From the NCBI GenBank assembly GCA_023055505.1, contig JALIRH010000004.1:13201368-13265367 (forward strand): DNA of 64,000 nt. The letters run 5' to 3'. Within the stretch, counting starts at the first letter, position 1; each line of letters begins with the position of its first letter. Positions 52,401 through 63,089 of the stretch are shown here, one piece after another. Made by a program: the position numbers and the translations under genes. The notes below the pieces were generated by a model. The model was not told the origin of the DNA. It made no database searches and worked only from the letters and a program-made list of their open reading frames with translations. Source of the DNA: Callipepla californica brunnescens (Eukaryota; Chordata; Aves; Galliformes; Odontophoridae).

Positions 52401-55400
52401 ACTTAGAAGTAGTAGTCTGTAACTTCTGCACTTTAACTTCTGAGTGCTAACTTTAGATGTATGAGATTTGGGTGTGTTAGTTAATATTTCTCTTTTACTT
52501 TATAATAGCAGCTGTAGTTAATTACAGTCATGAGTCTTTTTTATTAATAGCAGGAATAAAACAGGATATATTTTCCTGAAGGACTGTCATTAATGTGGCT
52601 GAAATTTTCACAATTACCCTTTTTAGTCAAGAGTCTAGACAATGCAATATTTAACTTAATATTCTCATTGCCTTAAATTTAGGTAGAAGAAGGAAGCAAA
52701 AATGTACGCTTGGGCTCCCTAATTGGTCTGCTAGTAGAAGAAGGACAGGACTGGAAGCAGGTTGAAATACCAGCTGATGATCCATCTTCTCTGGTGTCAC
52801 CAGCAGCTGCTGTTACCTCAACTTCTGCAGGTCCTTCAGTTTCAGCTCCTCCTAAAGTGGAACACCAACCTGGAAAATTGCAGTGAGTTTTTATGTCCAT
52901 TATGAAATTGAACTTTTATTTAGATTAGTAAAGCTGAACTGTAAAGAATCTTCAGACCATTTTTATTTGATATTAAGCTGTTATTTAAGAGTATATGTCA
53001 GGGTATGTGATGTAATAAAACTTGCTTGCTTGTAACATTTCTCTCCTTGTAAGCCCAGAAGGTAAGTTCAGCCAACATAGCTTTATTAGAGCACCTTCTA
53101 CGCATGTGCTTTTATTCTGATACATAATTGCTTTATGATGAATTATAAGCTTAAACGAGGAAGAAGTTTTGTTCGTGTATGTTGTACACTAATGCTTATG
53201 CATCAGATGGACAGTTTATGTTTAACTTCCTTCCTGTTTCCTTTTTTTTTCTTTCTTTCTTTTAAGAAAGATAAAGCAACAACAAAAAAGACCCATTCCA
53301 AATGTTCTAAGTTATTGTATGTTTTGGTATTGGAAAAGAATTACTTTCATTTTCATAACAACAGAATATGAAAAACTCAAGACCATGAGCTTATGTACTC
53401 TTTGTTAGAAATGACAGAGATGAGCAAGTCTTTTGTGTGAGTTCCTGAAACTCATTTTTTTTATATTGTTATGAACTGAATTTGAAGAATGTATTTGATT
53501 CTGCACTCATCTTCCTTTTCCAGTATATTGTGTAACTGATGAAGGTGGAAATTTGGAGATGAGTTTTGTGGCGTAGTGAAAATGCTAACTCATGCCCTGA
53601 ACCAGAGATTGAGCACCTGGTGGGAAGGCAGAGCCAATGCAGGGGAGCTCAGGTATATGCAAGGCACCTGAGTGACTGGAAAGGGTGGAGCCAGAATCCA
53701 CCCCTTCTCAGACCTCATCTAAGGGTGGTCAGTAGAGGTGAGGGCATCTCTTGCTGGAGAGATCCCTGCTTACCTGAGGCTTTCTGAACGTAAACAGATC
53801 TTTTCCTTTGTTTCCATGTCTGCGTTTGTGCTCATTCTCATTTGCTGCAGCCAAATACTTTGCCGCCCCACTGTAATTGCAATATTTTCTGTCCCATTAT
53901 AGCACTGCATCAGGTCTTTATTTTGGTTCTGTTAAGTTATTGTTATGTTTTTAAATTCAACCTTGCATTAAGGCTTTGTGAATGGGCACGTTCTGATTTA
54001 TTAGTAGTACAGCCTTTGCACAGAACTGTTTTCTTCCCTTGGTTATTGCTTCTGAAATACAGCATATGTTATATATACAGCATATGTTATATAGTTTCTC
54101 TTGATATATGGTAAGTATGTAAACTTGCTGTTTAAATAGTTTATTTTTTCTTCCTGCTTCTTTAGGCTTCGCTTAAGTCCTGCAGCTCGCAACATTGTGG
54201 AGACACATGGGCTAGATCCAAGCAGCATTATACCTTCTGGCCCTCGAGGAATCTTCACTAAAGAGTATGTAGCTGTCTAGTTGAATTTGAAAAAAACCTA
54301 TCAAGTAGATAGTGAGAATATATGAGGAGATGCTTCAAAAAGCCTTAAACTTCAAAAAAAAAAAAAAAAGTTTTGTTCTTTTTTTTCCTTTATATCCTAT
54401 TGGGGCTGTATGATTCTGCTGTCCCATTTCCTACAGCTCAGCTTAACAACCAACCGGCTCTTAACACATAGGCTGTTAGCTACTGTTGTGGATGTAAAGT
54501 ATTTTATTACTCAGAAGTACAGTCTGAGCCAAAACAAAACAACTCTGGACTATTTTCTTTAGTTCCTTTTCTTTTATTCAGATCTTTTGCCTCCTTCATT
54601 AAAGTTCAACCATGAAATCTGTCAGAATTTAGTTTCATTTCTTTTTGTTAAACTGCGGTCAGCAATGAAATGCAATAGTATGGAATCCAGAGTTATGGTT
54701 TTTTTTTTTCCTTGTTTGTATATGTGTAATGCCTGTCTTTGCAACAAAATTTCCTTAAGCCAATCAAGCTCCTATTTAATCTTCTTTAATCTTGTTTTTG
54801 ATTATTCTGAGCTGATGGTTGACGTTCAACCCTTAGAGTCAGGAGCTCATATGAGAACCTACTGTGGTAGATCCAGAATTCTTAACCTTGATATTGTGTA
54901 TTTTCTTTGCATTAGCATGTGAGGAATTAGAGAGAAGAGCTTTTGGCAAATGTACTTTTTTTATTATTACTTTTCGTAAGTGAAATTGTTGCTTTTAGCA
55001 GATGCTTTCCTTCACTTTCACAGACCTTGAAAGCTGCTGTTACACTGTTTCCAGACAAAGACAACTAGGTTACTGTAACTCTGAAGTTAATTACGAGAAG
55101 CAGGTAGTGAAACTGTCCCTGCTTTTTCAAAAGTTTTTCCTATTGCCTTTGGCTGGGTTGGATTAAAATAGAGGTTTGAGTGAATAGGATATTCTGCGTA
55201 ACAGCAACAAATTATCAGAGAAGTTATTTTCTTCATTATGGTATTCTATGGTGCGTTAGCAGTCTTTGGCAGGTGGGAACCCTCTAGGAGTTTGAACCAC
55301 GTAATTAACGTTCCCTGGTTGTCATGGAGATGTGGCAGAGATATTTCTGTAGCTATGAAAACTGCTTGCACACAAAATCTTTTTTTTTGTTTCAAAACAT

Positions 55401-58400
55401 TGCTCTTCTGTTGAAATAAATTAATAATAATAATTAATAATAAAGAAAAGATATTTGACTGAAAATATTTCTTAAATGCAGCCTAATTTTTACTGTTTTT
55501 TTAACCATTACTTTGAAATGGTTTTAATCTTCCAGGTGCCTGCAGGCTTTGCTGTTATTCTTTGAAATAAAATGCTTGCAGGTTTTTGTAGACAGCTGCT
55601 ACAAATATTCAAGGAAATACTTTTGTTAACTTGAGATCCCTGTTAAAATAAATGCTGTACTTTTTAGCTGAGTGATTCATAGTCTTCTTTCCAAGAAAAC
55701 TGGTGATTGATTCTTTGAGGTAGTGTTGCATGTTCAGTTTTCACTTTCGAAAGTTGGGTTTCCTTCTTGAACAGAGCTCATTGGATTACCAGAAACAAAG
55801 GAAAATAGTGAGTTATGTAGGCAAGCAGAATTCTTTTCCACCAGCTTTCTATCTTTAGATTCAATGCAGTGTAAAATCTACTTCTATCAGCAGTAGCTCG
55901 TTTCACAAGATAGCTTTTTCTGTCATTGTCTATCCTTACTTGGTAGATGGATGCTTTTTTTTTTTTTTTTAATAATATCTTTTGTTCTGTTAGCAATTTT
56001 CTGTTTTTGAAGAGAAATTCAACTTCTGTTAAACATGAGTAGTCTTTGTTACCTCTCCCTCTCATCATTGTGTTGTCCTGTATAGATAGGGTTTTATAGA
56101 GTAGCTAGAAAGGGATAATAGTGACTTTTCTTTGCAGTTCTAATGAAATATCTCTTGGACATTGTGCAGAAATCTGTTTAATTTGACATGCTCCTCAAAC
56201 TCTTATATTTGGGCTCTAAATCTTGAACCCTTGACAGTCATAAAAGATTGCTGTGCCTGTTTTTCATAATCAGTTGAGTAATGTGTATCTCAGACTCGCA
56301 CGTGAGTTTCAAAAATTCTCAAGTGTATATTCTAGTCTAAAAACAAGCTCAATTTTCACAATCAAGTTTTCAGTCAGTGCACTAGCAGCCGCTAAAATCA
56401 TTAAAGCATTTTTGCTTGGTTACCATAGGTAGGGCTGTTTTTTTTTGTTTTTTTTTTTTTTAATTTCATTTGCATAATACATGGAAGTAATTTCTAAGCA
56501 TTTCCTTCATTTTAAGCATATAACAAATTATTGAAGCTTTATTCAGTGTAATACGGGGATGATATAATGAGCAGATGGTCTCTGTTATAATTGCCAAGTT
56601 CAAACTTTTGAGTAACTTTTGGTAGCTTCTAGTATGTTAAGTAGAAAAGTAATGTTACATCAAGCAGTTTTCTTTTTTGTGTGTGTGTGAAGTTGAAATG
56701 GTGGAGGATGGTTTTCATTCAGTGAAATTTATTCTCCCTTTATGTAGAAGTTATGTGAAATCCTGAACAAAATTTTTTGAAACAAGTTTTAATTTAATTT
56801 TTGAATTTGAGAAAAGAAGGGACAACTTTTGTATTGAATTTACATCCTGATCTCTGACTTTTTTTTTTCTTCAAGCATTACTTGAAGTATCTGTTGGGGC
56901 TGAAAGAATAAATTGAAGCAGATTACCAAGGAGTAAACAGATACGATATAGAAAACAGAGCTTTTCAGTTTTTAATTCTTGACTCCAGAGTGGTATATTA
57001 TGAGGCAAAAAAATTACAAGCTCTTCAGTGTTGTTCTGAGGTTCTAAGATTTTGTCACTTTATGAAAAATTTAATACCGTATAAACTATTAATGCTTATT
57101 CAAGAGTAGATTCTCACTTAAGCAGTAATTAATAAAATTAGGAAGTGTTTTTGTTAGGTAGCTCTGGCTTAGAAGCCATTTCAACGTTGTAAATGGTCTG
57201 ATTTTTAGATTTCTTTTAGATTTTTCTCTGCCAGTTTGTAATAAACATTTGTGTTCACAAACATCTGTGGATGTGCGGAGGTGATGATGGCTTCATGATG
57301 TGATAGATCACATAGGGTATACGATGTGAGATTGTGTTATTGGATCTGGAGCATAAAGAAGCAATCCACTGATACTACCTTTTTGCCAAGTCACTAGCGC
57401 AGACACATTTTACTAGCATCACTTATTTCACTTATGGTTGACAGTAGTGGTGTAGATGAAGAGTGAACTTGCGTGCTATCTCTATACATGCTCATAAATA
57501 TTTATGTCAGGCAATACAGGTTAATGATTAATAAATTTAATACTTTGCTTACAGTGAGCACTATTTATAAAGTAGCATTAGAAACCTTTTACAAATAATT
57601 AATTTATATTTAGTTGAAGTGGTCACCAAAATAATGGATGAAATCGCTGGGTTGTTATTTTTAAGACTATATAGCATGAGCAAGTATACATTGCCTTTTT
57701 TTCAAGAAACGTCAGTCCAGTTCACAAGTTGGTTTGTACACTGACCATGATCATTGATTTTGTTTCTCTGACACAAATGGCTTCAGTTACAGTGTATTCA
57801 AAGCCCTTTTATAAACAGCAGTGCTGAACTTGTGATTTGACTATAGAAATGTGAATGCACAAAGGAAGGTTGCTAATCAGTTAGAATTTGTAATGGGGTA
57901 TTAATGCTTTGGGGATGTTTGAAGTTGTTTCTTCTTTGTCAGTGTTTCATTGTGTTTAATCACCAGGGATGCTCTTAAACTTCTGCAAGGGAAGCAGAAG
58001 GGTACACCCAGTGAACTGAAACCTGTGGTTTCTCCACCTACTCCTCAGCCTACTGCAGTGCCTTCTGCTTTGCCAGCAACAGCTGTGGCTTCTGCTTATC
58101 CAAGGCCAATAGTTCCACCAGTTTCCACGCTAGGACAGCCTGCTGCACCGGTAACATTTCTTTTTAAGTCCTCATTGTTGTAAGAGGTAAATATTGCCAC
58201 TGCTGCAGAGGTAGCGATGTGAAATTTCCAGAGCTAGAGAGAAATCTTTCTTCCTGTTTTCATTGATATTTCAATCAATGTCTTAAAATTTCTTACTTTT
58301 ATGAATAAGGTGAGAAAATATTTGTGTTGAAACACTACTTAATTTATTTGGAGGGAGAGAGAAGAGTGAGAAGGAAAATTTGTAGTGGAAACTGTATGAA

Positions 58401-61400
58401 GTGGCTGCTCTGGGAACTGAAAAAGTAGTAGCTTCATTATTTAAATATTCTGAGCCATGTGTAAGAGCTGACAGGTGAGTGTGTATATACCCTACCTGAG
58501 AATTCAGGCATGGATATTTCGACATAATCCAGTAGACCTTCTTCAAAAATGAATAGGATTAATTCTATACTGTTAATCCAAATTGAGTGGAATAGACTAG
58601 AACTCTCATTGATCTTAACTGCATTACTTTCAGTAGTTGAAATGTATATCTGATCTCTAGGTGGTGCTCAAAGTGTGTCGAAGCTGGCGTTTTGTTGCGG
58701 CAAAGGGGAATGTGTATTTCCTTTCTTGTTATTTAGTGTGTAGCACATGATTTCTTCCAGGGCGCATTCACAGAAATACCAGCTAGCAACATCCGAAGAG
58801 TTATTGCGAAGAGATTAACAGAATCTAAAACCACTATACCTCATGCTTATGCTTCCGCTGACTGTGGCATTGATGCTATTTTGAAATTAAGAAGTGAATT
58901 AGCCAAAGGTTAGTGATTAAACTAATTTTCTATAGCACATGGTATGAATGTGTACTTTGTTCACATCATTTTGTGTCCAGAAAGTGCAGTTTTTTGTATG
59001 GACAGAACATTATATATTCAAATAATCTTTTTTGGTATCCTGTATATCGGACTTGAGCTTATGTGATTTTTTGGAATTGGGTAACATGTCAAGATACAGA
59101 AAAACAGAGCTGTTTCTTTGCCAGGAAACATAATTCTTTGTAGCAGGTAGCTGCAGAGGACTATGCATTGTCCAGTATATTTTTGTTTCATTCCATCAAG
59201 ATGCAGCAATATTTAGCTTCTTTACAATTAAAACTCAAATTATCTGTGTAAGACAGAAGAGGAAGCCTCAAATAAAAATACACTCATGTGCTATTCTTTT
59301 AGGTACATTGTTATAAAACTTGTGGTTTTGCTGGCTTGTTCACTGGATTTACTGAAAAAAAAAAAAAAAAAATTGTAGTTGAGAATGGCATTATCCGTGG
59401 TAAGGAAAGATCTTAGCCAACGTATTATAAGTTCCCCTTGAAGATAGAGTAATGGTAATAATGTGAGTAAGACATGGTATATGTCTTTAATTGAAGCTTG
59501 AATACGTGCTTAAAGCTATGTAAACCTGATACATAAACAGAAATCTTTTGCGTAGAAACCTGGATAATTTTGAAATGCGCATTGGATTAAAAGATATAAA
59601 CCTTAATATACGTGAAGTACCCAGAATCCCAGTATTCATGAAGTCCACACTTTTATTTATATTAAAATATTTTTTTCTTAGAAGTTTTTTGTCTCAGCAT
59701 GTATTCACTAAAATGACTTCAAAAATATTCTTAAAGTTTAAGATAATTTTTCTCTTGGCCTTCTGGTAAACAAAAAATCCTGTATGAAAAGATTTTCTTC
59801 TTTAGGTTTATAAACTTCTTAATCTAAAATAAAAATAAAGACTGTAATGGAATAATCAAGATCAGGGGGAAGATTGCTGAGCAGTTGTGTTGTCAGACTA
59901 TGTAGCTGTTTTTTTAAGCAAGTTCATATCTCTGACACCAATCAGGTAAACCAGAGGGGAAAAAAAATTAATGAATAAATTTGCTTTGCTTTCTTTTAGT
60001 CACATCTTCTCATATCTCCTAACCTACTTGCAGAGACTTAATTTATAAATTTCTGATACATTTTTCTTCACAGAAGAACTGAATTGAGCAGTTGAAAAAA
60101 AAAGTGTTGCATATTTATGCCTCTGTAGTACCATAATTTCCTCTGACTAAATGAATTATTTTAAGCTGTCCCAGTGCACTCATCTGTTTTGCCTTCGAAG
60201 CTGTGAAATAGTCATCTAAACTCAATTGAGGTGGTGCCACAAATGTATGAAGCAGTTACAGAGATAAAGGAATGCAGATCTGTGGCAGGAAGTGGTCCCT
60301 GCTTGTCTTCCATTTAATTCTTGTCCATGGAACTCCAACTAATTCTAATCCATTGCAGAATGAAGTTTAGCTGTAGCTGTCCAGGAGGAGTGGCATTCTC
60401 AATAAATCTGTGTAGGCTGCTCCAAAAGTAGTTACCATGAAAATAAATGAGGCATTACCACATAAACTGTTAGCTATGCCCCTCTGTTGCCATCTGTTGT
60501 ATGACAATAAAATGTAGCTGAACGTTGTCAAGGTTCAACTGCTACTGCCATAACCACTAACTTCTGCCTCTGACATGGTGGGCCAACAAGGTGAAATAGG
60601 AAGGATTACTTTCAGAGCAGCCCTTGTATTTAGTTTTAAGGTAGAACTTGAGAAATTAGTCAAATGACCGTCAAGTGTGATTGACTTTAATGTTTGTAAA
60701 TGGTTTTATTGGTGCTATGTTTCTATAAAATGTGGAATATTCTTCACATGTGTTGTGTTTTATGTACTGGATACTGGTTAATATTGGTTAATCTGTTTTA
60801 TCAGATGCAGCCAAACTGATTGGCCGTAGCTTTTAAAATTAATTTCCATTTTTAGAGGAGGAAATCCCTTTTCAAATCAAATTGGGAAAAGATTGAATAC
60901 TTTTGATAGCTGCAGTTAATCTTTCTGGTGAAAGAATCACTTACTTTTTACAAAACTTGAATTCTCAGTACCTGCAACGTTTGGAAACTATTCCAGGCAC
61001 TCAGGTTATATTTCTACCACTTTGTAAATTTAATTTTCTTGTTCATTTCATTTTATGAAATTTAATTTTCTGCATTGCAGTAGTTCAGAATGCATGAGCA
61101 AGTACTTAATTCTGTTTGACAAAGTAGACGGATCCACATAAGCTTCATAGCCTGGTTAAAGGCTATTACTTTGGTTAAAAATGAATATATGAAGGCCCTT
61201 TATTTAATGATGGAATGTTGAGGTAAAATATTCGTTGTTATTATTTATTTATATTCTTAGTGTTGCCATTTAGTCATCTTCGTTTATTCTTGTGATTTTT
61301 TTCTTTGATTTTTATTTTTTTTTATTTTATTTTTTTTTATCATCACCTGAAAAAATTGTATTGTAATCACCCCAGACAAGCTTTAAGCACATAAAGAACA

Positions 61401-63089
61401 GAAGGCTGTAAGAAGTGAGATACAAAATTGTCTTAGGAATGCTTAATTTTTTTCATATCTTTCCTACTGCTGTGGATTCTTAATGAATACTTTTTGAATA
61501 TATAGGAGTGGGAAAGAGCCATAAGTCTCAGCATTGAATTGCAGAGACTAACCTGGAATTTTTGTTTTTTCTGATGAAAATAAAAGTGGTTTCTACTATA
61601 CAATGAGTTATAATACGAAAACTTAATGCAACATAGAATCATAGAATCCTTAGAGTTGGAAGGGACTTTTAAAGGTCATCTAGTCCAACTCCCCTGCAGT
61701 GGACAGGATCATACACAGCTAGATCAGATTGCCCAGGGCCTGCTCTCTGCTGTATTCTTCTGTGATTTTGTGGTAAAATATATAGCAGTCATCCATACTG
61801 TGATCTTTTGAGTTAAAATATTGCAGATGAACTTCATTGAACTGTACTCCTGTATGACTGAGATACAAATTTGTCTGATATGCAGATGCATTGATGTGAA
61901 TTCCATGCTGTTGTGCTAGAATTCAAGGATTTTCCTTACTCATAAATTACTGTTCATGGGACATATTGCAATTCGATTATGTGGCACTTGGTTAATTCCT
62001 TGTTGTTTGTGATTGCTTAAGAGACATTTACTTAACAGTTGTCTATAAATGATTTTAATTTCACAGAAGCATTCTTAAAGGTGTGTGTATTAAATGTCAA
62101 AACACATTTTCAGGAAATAAGTAGTTTTGCTTCTTGAACTTTTTGTCTGACAGCAGTCATGATGGCATCTGAGAAACTTACTGTATTTATTATGAGAATT
62201 ATGTATTTAATATTGTGTGAATATCATATCTTCGTGATAATTTTCCAGCAACTATGAAGTATTCTACATTGTATTTGTAGGCTTTTCTTCTGTTGCCAGT
62301 CATGACTGTAGGCAGTACTGCAGTCTGAAAACCTTAAAAAAAATAAAGAAATGCAGTATAGCAATTGTTTCTATCCCTTCTCCCAAATTTTAGGGGAAGA
62401 AAGCAAATGTAGTAAATTATATGCAGTATTTTTTATGCTCACATGCAGCCCAGTCCTGTAGAGGTTATGTTATGTGCTACCAGCTAATGCTATCTTTCTT
62501 GTGTGTAGTATTGTTCTTTATGTAGTTAATATAACAATATAATATAAACTCAATTCAGGGATTCACAGATGCTTTCACCTTTGTAATTCTTATATTATAA
62601 GGCCCCAAGGGTGACTGGAGAATAACATACCTCTAAATCATGGATGAATAAAAGCTGATCTTTGCAATTATTCCAGTTTATGCATGAAAATACATGAAGA
62701 CTAGTAGTCTGCGTTGTTGTTTTTGTGTATTTAGATCCTACAGTACTTTTCTACATGGAAAGTAAACATGAAAGGCATAAAGCACATATAGACTATTTTT
62801 CATAGGAATGAGTAGTAATGCTCAATTTTGCAGGTGCTCTGACTTGGTATCAAAAACTAGAAGGAATGCATCTGCTGAGGAATCTTTTCATTCCTGATAT
62901 TTATGGTAATAAAGATGAGTTACTTTTTGGCATTGTTTCTAAGAAGCAAATCTACTGATTTACTGGAATCCTGTCATCACACAAGTCTGCCGAACGCATC
63001 TTAAAGGCAGTGGTGTTTTTCTTTTTGCAGATGACATTAAAGTATCTGTGAATGATTTTATTATCAAGGCGGCAGCAGTTACTCTGAAG
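37361..63089 (+). CDS. PDHX: PDHX, pyruvate dehydrogenase complex component X / E3-binding protein (5' part, 8 exons)
   Basis: Coding exons: 37361-37499, 44734-44817, 48810-48910, 52683-52882, 54166-54264, 57967-58150, 58761-58908, 63031-63089 (139+84+101+200+99+184+148+59 = 1014 nt, 338 codons), all GT-AG and in phase. PDHX tethers dihydrolipoamide dehydrogenase (E3) to the E2 core of the mitochondrial pyruvate dehydrogenase complex. Residues 1-46 form an Arg/Leu/Ala-rich targeting peptide. Residues 50-125 are the lipoyl domain, with lipoyl-lysine Lys91 in ETDKAV. Residues 176-212 are the E3-binding domain ([20 protein letters not shown]). Pro/Ala-rich linkers occupy about 139-172 and 213-269. 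From 270 the E2-like core begins ([20 protein letters not shown]). Close similarity to PDHX in the E3-binding and linker region ([17 protein letters not shown]) separates it from DLAT, which also has two lipoyl domains. Human PDHX is about 501 residues, so roughly a third is missing past the right edge. Confidence 0.96.
39906..39924. repeat. (CA)n microsatellite
   Basis: About nine CA units. Confidence 0.9.
41117..41151. repeat. Palindromic (AT)n tract
   Basis: Two (AT)n blocks around a central GTT. 'ttttccaatttt'-like words flank both sides as a direct repeat. Confidence 0.88.
43290..43365 (+). mobile_element. Possible CR1/L2-type LINE fragment
   Basis: 'tttcttagcaaaaagggtaa', 'cactggaacagtttatcggt' and 'ggaggaggtgga' resemble the common LINE segment '..gggt..gagcactggaacaggctgcccagagaggtggtgga'. 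Diverged. Confidence 0.45.
44734..44817 (+). CDS. PDHX: PDHX exon 2 (lipoyl domain, first half)
   Basis: 84 nt, acceptor TTTTATAG, donor GTAAGA. It encodes [20 protein letters not shown] and KWLKKE, the N-terminal half of the lipoyl domain shared by E2 and E3BP proteins. Confidence 0.97.
44818..48809 (+). other. PDHX: PDHX intron 2
   Basis: 4.0 kb, AT-rich, with poly-T runs near 48230-48262. No repeat family or gene recognised. Confidence 0.88.
48810..48910 (+). CDS. PDHX: PDHX exon 3 (lipoyl-lysine)
   Basis: 101 nt, acceptor ATTTTGCAG. It encodes [20 protein letters not shown] with lipoyl-lysine Lys91, then [12 protein letters not shown]. The reading frame requires the modest donor GTAGGG at 48911. 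A stronger GTGAGT lies 17 nt downstream and would break the frame. Confidence 0.97.
48911..52682 (+). other. PDHX: PDHX intron 3
   Basis: 3.8 kb. It carries a strong decoy donor GTGAGT at 48928-48933. No embedded gene or clear repeat family. Confidence 0.88.
52683..52882 (+). CDS. PDHX: PDHX exon 4 (end of lipoyl domain and first linker)
   Basis: 200 nt, acceptor AAATTTAG, donor GTGAGT. It encodes [20 protein letters not shown] closing the lipoyl domain, then [10 protein letters not shown], then a Ser/Ala/Pro/Thr-rich flexible linker that is poorly conserved with mammals, as is usual for this hinge. Confidence 0.97.
53566..53860. mobile_element. GC-rich interspersed block, possibly an avian LTR relic
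   Basis: Composition changes sharply against the AT-rich intron. The sequence includes 'ggtggagccagaatccaccc', 'ggctttctgaacgtaaacag' and 'tgctcattctcatttgctgc', which recall avian LTR-type repeats, but I cannot name the family. No coding region for viral proteins is present. Confidence 0.3.
54057..54092. repeat. Perfect 18-bp tandem duplication
   Basis: 'atacagcatatgttatat' occurs twice without a gap, ending about 73 bp before the PDHX exon 5 acceptor. Confidence 0.95.
54166..54264 (+). CDS. PDHX: PDHX exon 5 (E3-binding domain)
   Basis: 99 nt, acceptor CTTCTTTAG, donor GTATGT. It encodes [19 protein letters not shown] and GPRGIFTKE, the peripheral subunit-binding domain that captures dihydrolipoamide dehydrogenase. 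A perfect 18-bp tandem duplication lies about 75 bp upstream of the acceptor. Confidence 0.97.
54265..57966 (+). other. PDHX: PDHX intron 5
   Basis: 3.7 kb, AT-rich, with A/T runs (54355-54369, 55956-55970, 56439-56462) and a short GT repeat near 56680. No gene recognised. Confidence 0.88.
57967..58150 (+). CDS. PDHX: PDHX exon 6 (second linker)
   Basis: 184 nt, acceptor AATCACCAG, donor GTAACA. It encodes [12 protein letters not shown], completing the E3-binding domain, then a Pro/Ala/Thr-rich hinge ending in [19 protein letters not shown]. The last segment matches the PDHX-specific hinge of mammals and helps separate PDHX from DLAT. Confidence 0.96.
58151..58760 (+). other. PDHX: PDHX intron 6
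   Basis: 610 bp, nothing recognisable inside. Confidence 0.9.
58761..58908 (+). CDS. PDHX: PDHX exon 7 (start of E2-like core)
   Basis: 148 nt, acceptor TTCTTCCAG, donor GTTAGT, phase 1. It encodes [32 protein letters not shown] and LKLRSELAK, the first strand and helix of the acetyltransferase-like core domain. Confidence 0.97.
60415..60622. mobile_element. Mariner-like MITE with terminal inverted repeats
   Basis: The left end is 'ggctgctccaaaagta' and the reverse complement of the right end is 'ggctgctctgaaagta' (14 of 16 identical), bounding about 208 bp with no coding capacity. A TA precedes the left end. The ends resemble those of chicken mariner-like (Tc1/mariner) repeats as I remember them, so the family name is inferred. 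Confidence 0.65.
61632..61745 (-). mobile_element. CR1 LINE 3' terminus, antisense
   Basis: 'catagaatcatagaatcctt', 'agagttggaagggactttta' and 'aggtcatctagtccaactcc' are the reverse complement of an intact CR1 3' end, including the doubled octamer. It is among the least diverged CR1 copies here. Confidence 0.93.
63031..63089 (+). CDS. PDHX: PDHX exon 8 (last exon in window)
   Basis: 59 nt, acceptor CTTTTTGCAG, donor GTAAGT, ending in phase 0. It encodes [20 protein letters not shown], essentially identical to mammalian PDHX. The remaining exons, with the rest of the core domain and the stop codon, are not in the window. Confidence 0.97.

Larger units (their letters stand above)
52883..54165 (+). 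other. PDHX: PDHX intron 4
   Basis: 1.3 kb. It contains the GC-rich block at 53566-53860 and an 18-bp tandem duplication near the 3' end. Confidence 0.88.
58909..63030 (+). other. PDHX: PDHX intron 7
   Basis: 4.1 kb. It holds a mariner-like MITE and an antisense CR1 end. Otherwise AT-rich with no gene. Confidence 0.88.

Noticed and set aside
52679..52900. Antisense open frame over PDHX exon 4
   Set aside because: Shadow of the coding exon on the opposite strand. The plus strand matches the lipoyl domain and linker with correct splice sites.
54043..54258. Antisense open frame over PDHX exon 5
   Set aside because: Shadow of the E3-binding-domain exon.
37361..63089. Assignment of the plus-strand gene to DLAT (E2) instead of PDHX
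   Set aside because: There is one lipoyl domain only, and the hinge and E3-binding sequences ([27 protein letters not shown]) follow PDHX.
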